A stretch of DNA of 64,000 bases, taken from positions 2,076,602-2,140,601 of the forward strand of contig NZ_LMEH01000001.1 in the NCBI RefSeq assembly GCF_001425325.1, read 5' to 3'. The stretch's first letter is position 1. The number at the start of each line of letters is the position of its first letter. Source of the stretch: Leifsonia sp. Root1293 (lineage in GTDB: Bacteria > Actinomycetota > Actinomycetes > Actinomycetales > Microbacteriaceae). Positions 8,941 through 17,759 of this stretch are shown here, piece after piece. Both the position numbers and the translations under genes were made by a program. The notes under the pieces were generated by a model. That model was not told the DNA's origin. It was given only the letters and a program-made list of their open reading frames with translations, and did no database searches.

Positions 8941-8952
8941 AACATATTGCAT
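8941..8952. promoter_or_regulatory. GntR operator candidate, copy 1
   Basis: AACATATTGCAT occurs here and again at 9007-9018, in the same direction, exactly 66 bp apart. The core has the GCAA-N4-TTGC type symmetry in copy 2 and a one-base variant (GTAA) here. This copy is on the hydrolase-proximal side. Confidence 0.5.
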
Positions 8953-9006
8953 TCAATGATCTATTCCAAGGGTTCGACGATTTGCGCATGCGTCCACGCC
9001 GTGCGC

Positions 9007-9018
9007 AACATATTGCAT
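9007..9018. promoter_or_regulatory. GntR operator candidate, copy 2, overlapping the regulator start
   Basis: Second copy of AACATATTGCAT, within the palindrome GCAACATATTGC (9005-9016). It overlaps the proposed start codon of the GntR gene, so bound protein would block its expression. If so, the true start may be downstream (GTG at 9044). Confidence 0.5.
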
Positions 9019-9676
9019 GCCGATTCCTTCTGACAGCGCCGGAGTGGGTCGCTCGCTCCTGCGAGACGACGTCTACAGGCGACTTCGCGATGCGATCGTC
9101 GATGGAACTTTCACGCCGGGCGAGCAGTTGAAGGATGGCGAACTGGCGGCTTGGCTCGGGGTGAGCCGCACGCCCATCCGAGAAGCCCTGCTCCGTCTCG
9201 GCAACAGCGGACTGGTCGTTGCACTGCCTGGCCGGTCGACGACCGTGAGCGCCATCAACGCTGCGGCCGTTCGAGATGCGCGCGACGTCATAGCGGCGAT
9301 GCACTCGCTCGCGGTGCGTGAGATGGCCGGGCGGCTTCCCGACGACGACGTGAAGCGGATGCGGGAGGCGAACAGGCGATTCGTCAAGGCAACCAAGGCA
9401 GGCGATGTCGGAGCAGCCCTGGATGCCGATGAAGAGCTGCACAACATCCCGGTGGCCGCGCTCGGCAATGGCGCTCTGGCATCAGTGATCGAGCACTTCG
9501 GTCCGCTCGTGCGCCGAGCGGAACGCACTCGCTTCAGCGGCGACGGGAACACGTCGGGCGAGGCCCACGAACAACTGATCGATCTGCTCGAGTCCGGCGA
9601 CGCCGAGCGAGCAGCGGCGGTCGCGTTCGATATCTGGCACAGCCTTCCCGCTGAGGATGGCGCCGACGAGCAGTAA
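9017..9676 (+). CDS. GntR family regulator, FCD type
   Basis: A 219-residue regulator. The winged helix is at about 13-80 (DDVYRRLRDAIVDGTFTPG, then LAAWLGVSRTPIREALLRL) and the all-helical FCD effector domain at about 88-210. It is divergent from the alpha/beta hydrolase, and the shared region has two identical 12-bp elements, so it probably controls the hydrolase and itself. No ribosome site precedes the ATG at 9017 and the second operator overlaps it. A GTG at 9044 would keep the whole DNA-binding domain and is a real alternative. Confidence 0.85.
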   Translation: MPIPSDSAGVGRSLLRDDVYRRLRDAIVDGTFTPGEQLKDGELAAWLGVSRTPIREALLRLGNSGLVVALPGRSTTVSAINAAAVRDARDVIAAMHSLAVREMAGRLPDDDVKRMREANRRFVKATKAGDVGAALDADEELHNIPVAALGNGALASVIEHFGPLVRRAERTRFSGDGNTSGEAHEQLIDLLESGDAERAAAVAFDIWHSLPAEDGADEQ

Positions 9677-9791
9677 CTCGGTCTCGTGAGGGCGCGCGGC
9701 GCGCTCTGTTGCCAGCCCGCCACTGCGCTGTACGCTCCGGAATGGACAGCGTGCTCGCCGCAGGATGCGCTGGGTCCACTGGAGGCCTTCG

Positions 9792-10859
9792 GTGAGTCAA
9801 CCCACGTCGCTCGTTCGCGTTCTCCGCCATCCGATCGCGGATGCCGAGGCTCGCGAGTCGTCCGCCCTTCTGGTCGGTGCAGTCACCTTCGTCGCCGGTC
9901 TGGTGCCCGCGCTCGTTCTCTTCTGGGGGCGTGAGCTGGCGATCTCCGGGCGAGGCTCATTCGGGGACTTCGCTGCGATCGGCTCGGCGGTCGCAGCGGC
10001 CCTTGCCTTCCTCTACGGCTGCATCCTCAGGAGACGGCAACAGGGACCGGCCACCACCTGGCGCCGGCTCCGCTGGTTCGACGTGGCTGCACTGTGTCTG
10101 GCCCACGCCATCATCGCCCTGCTCGGGTGGATCGGTCTCGCGTCGGTGTTCAGTATCGGTTTCGAGGGGGCATCCCTCTACGCCACGTCTGCCGCCGTGC
10201 TCGCCGCAGCCCTCATGGCGATCACGGCATACGCTGCCTTCCTGTCGGCCGTCAACCTCACGCCGATGCTCCTGTCGCTCCTCCTGGCGGTGTTCCTCGT
10301 CGTCGGAGCCCTGGCGAGCATGCTGAGCGCGAGTGATCCGCTGTGGTGGGAGAAGAATCTGAGCACCCTGGGCATTTCCGACGACATCTCGGCGCTGACC
10401 TTCAACGTCACGCTCATCATCGCGGGCGTGATGATGACGACGATCTCGCACTACGCGACGGCGTGGCTGCCGACGTCGACGCGGGCCGAGATCCGAGGGC
10501 GGAACCTGGTTCGGCTCGCGTTGATCCTCATGGGGATCCTCCTGGCCTGCGTCGGCCTGTTCCCGGTCGACGAGAACCTCCAGATCCACAACATCTCCGC
10601 CACCGGCATGGCGATCATCTACGTGGTGATGGCGCTCTCGCTTCGAGCTCTGATCCCGTCGATGCCACGGGTGTTCCTTCTTCTCGGCTACATCTTCGTC
10701 GCGGTGATCGTCGTGCTGGCGATCTTCTTCATCACCGGGTACTACAACCTGACGGCGGTGGAACTCATCGCGTTCGTGCTGATCTTCGCCTGGGTGATCG
10801 TCTTCCTTCGCAGCACGGGCTCGATCGCGCCCGCGAGTTCGACAGAGATCCGTCGCTAG
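9792..10859 (+). CDS. Multi-pass membrane protein (DUF998-like)
   Basis: A 355-residue protein with about nine hydrophobic spans, short loops and a basic C-terminus. No catalytic motif is recognised; the layout recalls DUF998/frizzy-type integral membrane proteins, a weak match by eye. The GTG at 9792 is chosen because GGAGG lies six bases upstream (9781-9785); an ATG at 9765 has no ribosome site. It stands alone between the GntR gene and a glycine-rich small protein. Function unknown. Confidence 0.75.
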   Translation: MSQPTSLVRVLRHPIADAEARESSALLVGAVTFVAGLVPALVLFWGRELAISGRGSFGDFAAIGSAVAAALAFLYGCILRRRQQGPATTWRRLRWFDVAALCLAHAIIALLGWIGLASVFSIGFEGASLYATSAAVLAAALMAITAYAAFLSAVNLTPMLLSLLLAVFLVVGALASMLSASDPLWWEKNLSTLGISDDISALTFNVTLIIAGVMMTTISHYATAWLPTSTRAEIRGRNLVRLALILMGILLACVGLFPVDENLQIHNISATGMAIIYVVMALSLRALIPSMPRVFLLLGYIFVAVIVVLAIFFITGYYNLTAVELIAFVLIFAWVIVFLRSTGSIAPASSTEIRR

Positions 10860-10953
10860 CCACCGCCGAGTCGGCAGCTCTAGACTGCCGCCAGACGGCG
10901 GATCAGAACCTGCCAGCCGGCAACGACGCCGCTGCATGAGACGGGAGCTCACC

Positions 10954-11481
10954 ATGGCCGATCAGAACTACGTCGCGATCGCTGCACAGTACGCGGACAC
11001 GGATGGGGCGGTGGCCGACTTCGACCGCATCCGGGCGCATTTCGCGGAAACGCCGAAGAAGGAGTCGTTCGACGCGGCTGTGATCAGTCGCGAGCTGGAC
11101 GGGAAGATCTCCATCGTCAAGCGCGACGACGGCGGAAAGCATCACGGCACGAAGAAGGGACTGACGATCGGTCTGGCGACCGGCTTGGCCGTTGCTCTCT
11201 TCCCCGCCGTCGCCTTGGGCGGCGCGCTGGTCGTGGCCGGGGGATCCGGTGCCGGAATCGGAGCCATCGCGGGGCACATCGGACGCAAGACTCCGACGCG
11301 GGACCTGGAATCGATCAGCGAGACGCTGGATGCTGGCAGCGGCGGAATCGTGCTCGTCCTCGAGCCGGAGGACGTGGACGGCGTGGAGGGACTCCTGGCC
11401 GGTGCGACGAAGGTGACGAAGAAGGACCTGAGCGTCGACGACAAGGAACTCGACGAGGAAGTGGATGAGGCCTACGAGTAG
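10954..11481 (+). CDS. DUF1269-like protein with a glycine-rich membrane segment
   Basis: A 175-residue protein. The N-terminal half (about 1-60) is soluble with acidic/basic alternation (AAQYADTDGAVADFDRI). A Gly/Ala-rich hydrophobic hairpin is at about 70-105 (GLATGLAVALFPAVALGG) and the end is very acidic. This matches the general outline of DUF1269 proteins. The ATG at 10954 follows GGGAG and is preferred to an in-frame ATG 18 bases upstream. Function unknown; a stress or membrane-associated role is typical speculation for the family. Confidence 0.75.
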   Translation: MADQNYVAIAAQYADTDGAVADFDRIRAHFAETPKKESFDAAVISRELDGKISIVKRDDGGKHHGTKKGLTIGLATGLAVALFPAVALGGALVVAGGSGAGIGAIAGHIGRKTPTRDLESISETLDAGSGGIVLVLEPEDVDGVEGLLAGATKVTKKDLSVDDKELDEEVDEAYE

Positions 11482-11501
11482 GTCCTGAGCCGTTCCCGAC
11501 C

Positions 11502-12833
11502 TCAGGCATCCTGGCTGGAGCGATCGGATGCGGCCTCTCGGGTAGAGCGGATGCGCTTCCAGATGAGGTCGACGAGCACGGCGAGCACGAGTATCGCCAC
11601 GAGGGCGATCGCGGTTGCGGGCTCGTTCACGAGTGTCGTGGTGCAGAAGACGATGAAGGTGCCCAGAGTGGCGATGAGCGCGACGATGAGCACGACGATG
11701 CTCGCACCCGTCTCGCGGTAGAGCCGGAAGTGCCCGACGGTCACGGTCGAGAAGACGAGCAGGGCCACGGCGCTGCCGATCGAGGCGATGCTGGTGAGGT
11801 CGAACCAGACGACGAGAACTCCGGCGAAGACGCCCATGACGATCAGGCCAACGGGGAATCGTGCGATCGAGCGACTGAACACCGGCGGGAACTGACCGAT
11901 CGACGCGAGATGGCGCGTCATTCCGATCGACGGATAGAGTCCGGCGTTGACCGCACCGGTGGTCGACAGCAACGCGGTGATCACCATCAGCACGTAGCCG
12001 GCCTGCCCGAGGGTCGGCTTCGCCGCCTCGGCGATCGCCGTCGCGCCGTACTCCACCACTTGGTCGGCGGTCAGGGTGCCGAACACTCCGAGTGATACCG
12101 CGACGTAGACGGTCGTGGCGATGGCCAACGCGAAGTAGATGGCGCGCGGAAGTTGTCGCTTCGGGTTCGGGAGGTCTTTCGCGGTGAAGGTGATCACACC
12201 GAACCCGAGGAACGCGAAGAATGTGAGGGCGACGCTCGCGATGATCTGCTGCAGCCCCGGGTAGTCCGCCGGCGCCAGCAGCGCGGGGTCGAGGTTCACG
12301 ATGGTGACGGCCGCGAACACCACCAGGATCGCCAGTACGACGGTGACGAGGATCGACTGCACCTTGGCCACGGCCGTGGACCCGACGGCGTTGAGGCAGC
12401 TCATCACCACGATCAATGCCACACCGAGAACCTTCGCCCAGCCTGCGTCACCGCCGGCAACGACGGAGCTGGCGTAGCCGCCGAAGGACGACGCGATCAT
12501 CGCCACGACGATCGAGCCGGCTGTGAAGAACAACCACGCACCGATGCCGGCGATGTGACCCTCTCCGAATCCCTTCGACAGGTATGTCAGAAGGCCACCA
12601 CCAGATGGGTACGTCGTACCGAGCTTGGCGAAGGAGTATCCCTGCAGTCCCGCGATCGCACCCGCGATCAGGAACGACAACCACACGGCCGAACCGGCGA
12701 CGGCGCCAGCCGCTCCGAGGAGCGCGAAGATGCCGGCACCCACCATCGAACCGACACCGATGAAGGTCGCCTGGAGCACAGTCATGCGTTTCTGGGTGTC
12801 AGCGGCCACGGCCCCTCCCTCGACGTCGCCCAT
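11502..12833 (-). CDS. APC-superfamily amino acid permease
   Basis: A 443-residue, about 12-span transporter. The first span carries the APC motif GVGSMVGAGIFALLG near residue 30, the unwound helix that binds substrate, and GVITFTAKDLPNPKRQLPRA marks the conserved loop after span 6. Length is normal. The ATG at 12833 is used because GGAG precedes it by four bases. It is divergent from the Dcu-like carrier across 149 bp, so the two may answer to the same signal. Substrate not predictable. Confidence 0.87.
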   Translation of the reverse strand: MGDVEGGAVAADTQKRMTVLQATFIGVGSMVGAGIFALLGAAGAVAGSAVWLSFLIAGAIAGLQGYSFAKLGTTYPSGGGLLTYLSKGFGEGHIAGIGAWLFFTAGSIVVAMIASSFGGYASSVVAGGDAGWAKVLGVALIVVMSCLNAVGSTAVAKVQSILVTVVLAILVVFAAVTIVNLDPALLAPADYPGLQQIIASVALTFFAFLGFGVITFTAKDLPNPKRQLPRAIYFALAIATTVYVAVSLGVFGTLTADQVVEYGATAIAEAAKPTLGQAGYVLMVITALLSTTGAVNAGLYPSIGMTRHLASIGQFPPVFSRSIARFPVGLIVMGVFAGVLVVWFDLTSIASIGSAVALLVFSTVTVGHFRLYRETGASIVVLIVALIATLGTFIVFCTTTLVNEPATAIALVAILVLAVLVDLIWKRIRSTREAASDRSSQDA

Positions 12834-12982
12834 GATGCTCCTGCGATCTTCACTCTGCAAGAGACGGCCGGAAATCGCATCTGATTTGGCTCTTCCCTTC
12901 GGTGCCTGTTTGGGTGCACTCTGATGCCAGCAGGTTCACTGCCTCCACCCAAGCGCAGTGGCCGTTGAAGCAGGGGGCCGTC

Positions 12983-14440
12983 ATGGACGCCGTGTTGATC
13001 ATTCTGCAAGCCGTCGTCGTCATCGGTGCGATCGCCATGGGCGTGCGCACGGGTGGTCTGGGACTGGGACTCTGGGGTGTCGTCGGCACCGTGATCCTGG
13101 TGTTCGGTTTCCATCTGCCGCCGGGGTCGATCCCCGTCGATGCGTTCTTCATCATCATCGCCGTGATCACCGCGTCGTCTGCCATGCAGGCAGCCGGCGG
13201 CATCGACTACCTCGTGTCGATCGCCTCGAAGATCATCCAGCGCAACCCGAAGAGGCTCACGTACGTGGCGCCGATCGTCGCGTTCGTGTTCACCGTTCTC
13301 TCCGGAACGTCGAACATCTTCCTGGCCCTCATCCCCGTCATCTACGAGACGTCGTATCGGAACGGGCAACGCCCCGAGCGCGCCCTGGCCGCATCGACGG
13401 TGACCTCCGGTCTGGGAATCACGGCGAGCCCCGTCTCCGCAGCGATGGCCGCCTACATCGTCCTGATGGACGGCACCGGATACGGCCTCCCGCAGATCCT
13501 GCTCATCACCATTCCCGCGGCCATCGTCGCGTGCATCGTCACGTCGTTCGTGCAGCAGCGCATCGGCAAGGATCTGCTCGACGACCCGGTGTACCTCAAG
13601 CGCGTCGAGGCTGGCACTGTCGAGATGCCGGCCGCATTGGCCGCACGGTATGAGGCCAGGGTCACGGCCGGGTCCGCCGCTTCAGGGACCACGACGACCA
13701 CTGCCGCACCTGCCGGGCGCCACGGGTCCGGCACGGTCGAGGCGGCGGCCGCGCCGCCGGCGCGAATCGAGCATCCCGTGCCACCCGGGGGCGCGATCTC
13801 CGCCTGGATCTTCGTCTCGGGAACGATGTTGATCGTGCTGTTCGGCCTGTTCCCTGGACTGCGGCCGGCATTCCCCGACGAGGAGGGCGAACTGGCGCCC
13901 ATCAGCATGACGACGGTGATCGAGATGATCATGTTCACCGTGGCCCTGGTCATCATCCTCGCCCGTCGAGTGAAGCCGAGTGTCGTCGTGGAGCAGCCGC
14001 TACTCAAGGCCGGATTCGTGGCCGCAGTGGCCCTGTTCGGAATCGCGTGGATGGCCGACACCTTCATCTCCGCGAATGAGGAGACGATCATCGAGCCGCT
14101 CGGCGCGATGATCGAGGCCAATCCTCTGCTGCTCGCCGTCGCACTCTTCCTGGTCTGCGGTCTCACGACGAGCCAGTCGGCCACCACCAACACCCTCATC
14201 CCCATCGCGCTGGCCGCGGGGCTCGCACCGGGAATCATCACGGCGATGTGGCCATCCCTCATCGGTGTCTGGCTGTTCCCGGCGAACGGTTCCCAGATCG
14301 CATCGGTCGAGACCGACCTCACCGGATCGACGAAGCTCACCCAGGTGCCCGTCTGGCATTCGTTCACCATCCCGATGCTCGTGTCGTGGGTTGCCGTCGT
14401 ACTGGCAGGTCTCCTCATCCAGCTCGTCGTGCCCGCCTGA
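12983..14440 (+). CDS. Dcu-type C4-dicarboxylate transporter
   Basis: A 485-residue membrane protein with about 11-12 spans. The N-terminal half has the DcuA/DcuB pattern: SGTSNIFLALIPVIYE and a later GLGITASPVSAAMAAY segment. The C-terminal half repeats the fold with TTSQSATTNTLIPIALAAG. DcuA/B proteins exchange aspartate, fumarate, malate and succinate. A poorly conserved Ala/Thr-rich cytoplasmic loop is at about 225-265. The ATG at 12983 has AGGGGG upstream. The M20 peptidase 48 bp downstream suggests a joint uptake-and-hydrolysis unit. Confidence 0.85.
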   Translation: MDAVLIILQAVVVIGAIAMGVRTGGLGLGLWGVVGTVILVFGFHLPPGSIPVDAFFIIIAVITASSAMQAAGGIDYLVSIASKIIQRNPKRLTYVAPIVAFVFTVLSGTSNIFLALIPVIYETSYRNGQRPERALAASTVTSGLGITASPVSAAMAAYIVLMDGTGYGLPQILLITIPAAIVACIVTSFVQQRIGKDLLDDPVYLKRVEAGTVEMPAALAARYEARVTAGSAASGTTTTTAAPAGRHGSGTVEAAAAPPARIEHPVPPGGAISAWIFVSGTMLIVLFGLFPGLRPAFPDEEGELAPISMTTVIEMIMFTVALVIILARRVKPSVVVEQPLLKAGFVAAVALFGIAWMADTFISANEETIIEPLGAMIEANPLLLAVALFLVCGLTTSQSATTNTLIPIALAAGLAPGIITAMWPSLIGVWLFPANGSQIASVETDLTGSTKLTQVPVWHSFTIPMLVSWVAVVLAGLLIQLVVPA

Positions 14441-14488
14441 TCCTGATCGGTCCATTCAGCCCGCCAGGGCGGGCAAGGAGGAGGAAAC

Positions 14489-15844
14489 ATGTCTGATGCA
14501 GCCACGGTCGACGCCGCACCGCTGATGGCGGAGGTGATCCAGCGGCTCGAGGATCTCGTGCGCATCCCGTCCGTCGCATTCCCCGGTTTCGACCCCGACC
14601 CCGTGCACCGCATGGGTGAGGCCGTCGTCGAGTTGCTCACGTCTGCTGGCGCCGATGACGCCAGATTGCTCCCGGTTCCGGATGGCTACCCATGCGTCTA
14701 CGCGAGCATCCCCGGCCCGGAGGGATCGCCGACAGTGCTCCTGTACGCGCACTACGACGTGCAACCGGCCCCGAAGAGTCAGGGGTGGTCCAGTGAACCC
14801 TTCGAGCCGATGACCAAGGACGACGGCCGCATCTACGGCCGCGGTGCCGCCGACGACAAGTCGGGACTCGTCATCCACTGGGCGACCCTCAAGCTGCTGG
14901 CCTCCTCCTGGCCCTGCACGATCAAGGTCCTCGTCGAAGGGGAGGAGGAGACGATCTCCCACCTCGAGGGATTCGTCGAAGCCAACCCCGACCTGTTCGA
15001 GGCCGACGCCTACGTGATCGCCGATATCGGCCCGCAGCGCGTGGGCAGGCCAGGGCTGACGACTGCGCTCCGCGGCGACGTCGCGTGCACAGTGACCGTG
15101 CGGACATTGGCCAATCCCGTGCATTCCGGCATGTTCGGCGGCGCGGCCCCCGACGCGATGACAGCGATGATCCGCATCCTCGACACCCTTCACGATGAGC
15201 GCGGCGACACCGTCATCCCGGGTGTGGCGAGCGGAGCGTGGAGCGGAGCCGATATGGACGAGGACGTCTACCGTGACGGGTCCTCGATCCTGCCGGGCGT
15301 CGAGTTCCTCGGCACAGGGTCGTTGTCTGACCGGATCTGGATGAAGCCGTCCGTGACAGTGCTCGGCATGGACCTCCCGAACACCGCCGAGGCGTCGAAT
15401 GTGCTGCTGCCCGAGGTGACGGCGAAGCTCTCCATGCGGGTCATTCCGGGGTCGGATGCCGACGCTCAACTCGAGTCACTGATGACCCATCTGCGTACGC
15501 AGCGGCCGTGGAACTGCGAGGTCGTCGTGGAGCGGGTGAAGGTGGGCAACCCGTTCGAGGTCGATGAGTCCCACGCGGCGATCGTCGCCGCGAAGGAGGC
15601 TCTGACGACGGCATACGACGCTCCGGTCGAATCGATCGGCAGTGGCGCATCCATCCCCCTGGTGGCCTCGCTCAAGAAGGTCGCTCCCGACGCCGCAATC
15701 GTGCTGTGGGGAGTGGAGGACACCGAGAAGTCGCGCATCCACGCGTCGGACGAGTCCGTCGACCCGGCCGAGATCGAGCGCATGATCGTCGCCCAGACTC
15801 TGTTCATCCGCGAGTTCGCCGCATCGACCACCCGATCCGTATGA
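14489..15844 (+). CDS. M20 family metallopeptidase (dipeptidase-like)
   Basis: A 451-residue zinc peptidase of the M20/M25/M40 group. The first metal motif LLYAHYDVQP is near residue 88, the second YGRGAADDKSG near 115, the catalytic glutamate in VEGEEE near 150, and a lid/dimerisation domain lies in the middle. AAGGAGGAGG precedes the ATG. Such enzymes cleave dipeptides or N-acyl/carbamoyl amino acids in the cytosol. Its place behind a dicarboxylate/amino acid carrier suggests acidic dipeptides or related amides; that is inference. Confidence 0.9.
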   Translation: MSDAATVDAAPLMAEVIQRLEDLVRIPSVAFPGFDPDPVHRMGEAVVELLTSAGADDARLLPVPDGYPCVYASIPGPEGSPTVLLYAHYDVQPAPKSQGWSSEPFEPMTKDDGRIYGRGAADDKSGLVIHWATLKLLASSWPCTIKVLVEGEEETISHLEGFVEANPDLFEADAYVIADIGPQRVGRPGLTTALRGDVACTVTVRTLANPVHSGMFGGAAPDAMTAMIRILDTLHDERGDTVIPGVASGAWSGADMDEDVYRDGSSILPGVEFLGTGSLSDRIWMKPSVTVLGMDLPNTAEASNVLLPEVTAKLSMRVIPGSDADAQLESLMTHLRTQRPWNCEVVVERVKVGNPFEVDESHAAIVAAKEALTTAYDAPVESIGSGASIPLVASLKKVAPDAAIVLWGVEDTEKSRIHASDESVDPAEIERMIVAQTLFIREFAASTTRSV

Positions 15845-15934
15845 GCAGCGCTGTGGACTCGCCGACCGGTGAGTTCCAGCCACATACCCGCCGGCGGAGG
15901 GTCTGCAGGCAGGCAAATAGAAGGAGAGAGTGCG

Positions 15935-16330
15935 ATGGCCGAGACAACGAGAAGCGGTTGGACGGGGTGGGTCGGATTCGCGGCCATCATCCTCATCCTG
16001 AGCGGAGTGTTCAGCCTGATCCAGGGATTCGTCGCCCTGATCGGATCGAATTACTACTACGCCGTGGAGAACGGCACCCTGTTCCTGTTCGACCTCACCG
16101 GCTGGGGGTGGTGGAACCTCATCATCGGCGCGGTGCTGGTCCTCGTCGGGCTCGCGCTGTTCACCGGCGCCACCTGGGCTCGAGTCGTCGCGATCATCGC
16201 CGCCTCCCTCAGCGCCATCGGCCAGATGCTGCTGATTCCTGCCCAACCGTGGTGGGCGGTGATCGTCATCGCGATCGACGTTCTCATCATCTACGCGGTC
16301 AGCGCCCACGGACGGGAGATCGCCGACTGA
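15935..16330 (+). CDS. Four-span membrane protein (DUF7144-like)
   Basis: A 131-residue protein with four hydrophobic spans and the segments GFAAIILILSGVFSLIQGF and GWWNLIIGAVLVLVGLALF typical of DUF7144 membrane proteins. GAAGGAGAGA lies just before the ATG at 15935. It follows the M20 gene by 90 bp and is followed by another four-to-six-span protein. Function unknown. Confidence 0.8.
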   Translation: MAETTRSGWTGWVGFAAIILILSGVFSLIQGFVALIGSNYYYAVENGTLFLFDLTGWGWWNLIIGAVLVLVGLALFTGATWARVVAIIAASLSAIGQMLLIPAQPWWAVIVIAIDVLIIYAVSAHGREIAD

Positions 16331-16335
16331 CCGTC

Positions 16336-16366
16336 GCCTCCGGGAGTGCCTGTCACTCCCGGAGGC
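16336..16366 (+). terminator. Hairpin between the two small membrane protein genes
   Basis: GCCTCCGGGAGTG (16336-16348) pairs perfectly with CACTCCCGGAGGC (16354-16366) around a five-base loop, six bases after the stop codon. There is no U tract. It could end or attenuate transcription, or stabilise the upstream mRNA. Confidence 0.5.
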
Positions 16367-16398
16367 AGCGGATCGCCATTCGCACCTGGAGGTATGAG

Positions 16399-17016
16399 AT
16401 GTCGCAGGAATCCGGAGCAGCCCTCAGCGTCTTCTCGCTCGACTCTGCTGCGCTCAGCAGGACCGCCGTGAACTCGATCCGAGCAGCGCTGGGGATCGGC
16501 GGAGCAGTCGCACTCATCGTCGGCCTGCTGATCACGTTCCAGCCGGAGGCAGCGGCCACGACGATCGCCGTCCTGCTGGGTGTCTACTTCGTCATCGCCG
16601 GAGTGGTCTACGTGGTGGTCGGGATCACGGCGCGGGGTCTGAGCGGTGCGGCGAGGGCTCTGGACGCATGTCTCGGTGTGCTGTTCCTGGTCGGAGCCGG
16701 GCTCGCCTTCGCCAACCTCTCGGGAACCGTGGCCTTCCTCGCCGGCTTCCTCGGCATCGTGATCGGCGTCTTGTGGATCGTCGAGGGCATAGCGACCCTG
16801 GTGCAGCTGAGCGATGCTCCATCGAAGGGCTGGGCGGTCGTGATCGCCATAGTGAGCATCCTCGCCGGCATCGCACTGCTCTTCGCACCGGTGTGGGGCG
16901 CCCGGTTGTTGTTCCTCGTGACCGGCGTTGCCCTGATCGTGCTCGGGATCATGCAGATCGTGCGCGCATTCACCTTCGGCCGTAGAGGCTCCGGTCAAAC
17001 GGGAGTAGAGGCCTAG
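16399..17016 (+). CDS. HdeD family membrane protein (DUF308)
   Basis: A 205-residue, six-span protein with repeated short motifs ending GIxxxIxG, for example LLGVYFVIAGVVYVVVG and GFLGIVIGVLWIVEGIATL. HdeD proteins are linked to acid or general stress, without a known mechanism. GGAGG precedes the ATG at 16399. The gene is convergent with the sortase gene, and the two stops share the palindrome CTAG. Confidence 0.82.
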   Translation: MSQESGAALSVFSLDSAALSRTAVNSIRAALGIGGAVALIVGLLITFQPEAAATTIAVLLGVYFVIAGVVYVVVGITARGLSGAARALDACLGVLFLVGAGLAFANLSGTVAFLAGFLGIVIGVLWIVEGIATLVQLSDAPSKGWAVVIAIVSILAGIALLFAPVWGARLLFLVTGVALIVLGIMQIVRAFTFGRRGSGQTGVEA

Positions 17017-17759
17017 TCCGCCGGCATGGCGGTCACGACGACGTTGTCGAGGTACACCCGTCGTTCGTAGTCGAACTCACCGCCGCACGTGACGACCACC
17101 AATCGGGGTGGCCCGTTCCTGTCGAAGACGGACGGCCAGTCGACCTCCGGCTTGCGGACCATCCCCTCGGTCTGCACGATGTAGCGCATGGTCGATCCGT
17201 CGTCGACGGTGACGAAGATCTCGGTGCCGGCCGTGGCCTCGGGCAATCGGGAGAGCGGGCCGATGTCGTAGTCGAGGGCGTCGACGTGGGCAGCGATCAC
17301 TGTCGCACCTTCGGTGTGCCCAGGCCACGATCCGAACCGGTACCAGGCGGCATCTGCGGGATCGGGCGGTAGAGCCATCGCGCCGGTATCCGCCGTTCCC
17401 ACGGGTTGGACCCCCATGTCGACCCCGATGGCCGGAATCTGGATCCGCACCGGAACCGCAGCCACCGGGTACTGCTGGTCCAGGTCGGCACTGGTGACGG
17501 GCACGGCCACGGATGTCGTCGGCGTCGGCGTGGGCGTGGGCGATGCCGTCGCCGTCGCGGCCGACGGAACCGCCGCCGATGGCGAAGACGGACTACCGCA
17601 TCCGGTCAGGGCGGCCGCGCAGAGGAGCGCCGCGACGAGAGAGGTTCGTCTCGTCGCGACGCTCCTGACGTTGTCCGTCAGCTCCTCGCCTTTGCGCGAG
17701 TCACTGCGGCGGTGACGACGGCAGCGGCCAGCAGAACCAGTGCGGACGCGCCCAGCCAC
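17013..17759 (-). CDS. Class F sortase
   Basis: A sortase-fold transpeptidase with the catalytic His in VIAAHVDALD, the cysteine in VVVTCGG and the arginine in YERRVYLDN. It has a short N-terminal signal with lipobox LTGC followed by a Ser/Pro/Thr linker, so it is probably lipid-anchored outside. The start is unclear. The only standard in-frame start is GTG at 17759, 82 bp inside the upstream gene; the signal begins near 17670, where only CTG and GTC codons are found. The DUF4397 gene directly upstream is the likely substrate. Confidence 0.85.
   Translation of the reverse strand: MAGRVRTGSAGRCRRHRRSDSRKGEELTDNVRSVATRRTSLVAALLCAAALTGCGSPSSPSAAVPSAATATASPTPTPTPTTSVAVPVTSADLDQQYPVAAVPVRIQIPAIGVDMGVQPVGTADTGAMALPPDPADAAWYRFGSWPGHTEGATVIAAHVDALDYDIGPLSRLPEATAGTEIFVTVDDGSTMRYIVQTEGMVRKPEVDWPSVFDRNGPPRLVVVTCGGEFDYERRVYLDNVVVTAMPAD

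Noticed and set aside
14459-14474. GCCCGCC/GGCGGGC hairpin before the M20 gene
   Set aside because: The loop is only two bases long and the stem lies outside the ribosome site; probably chance in GC-rich DNA.
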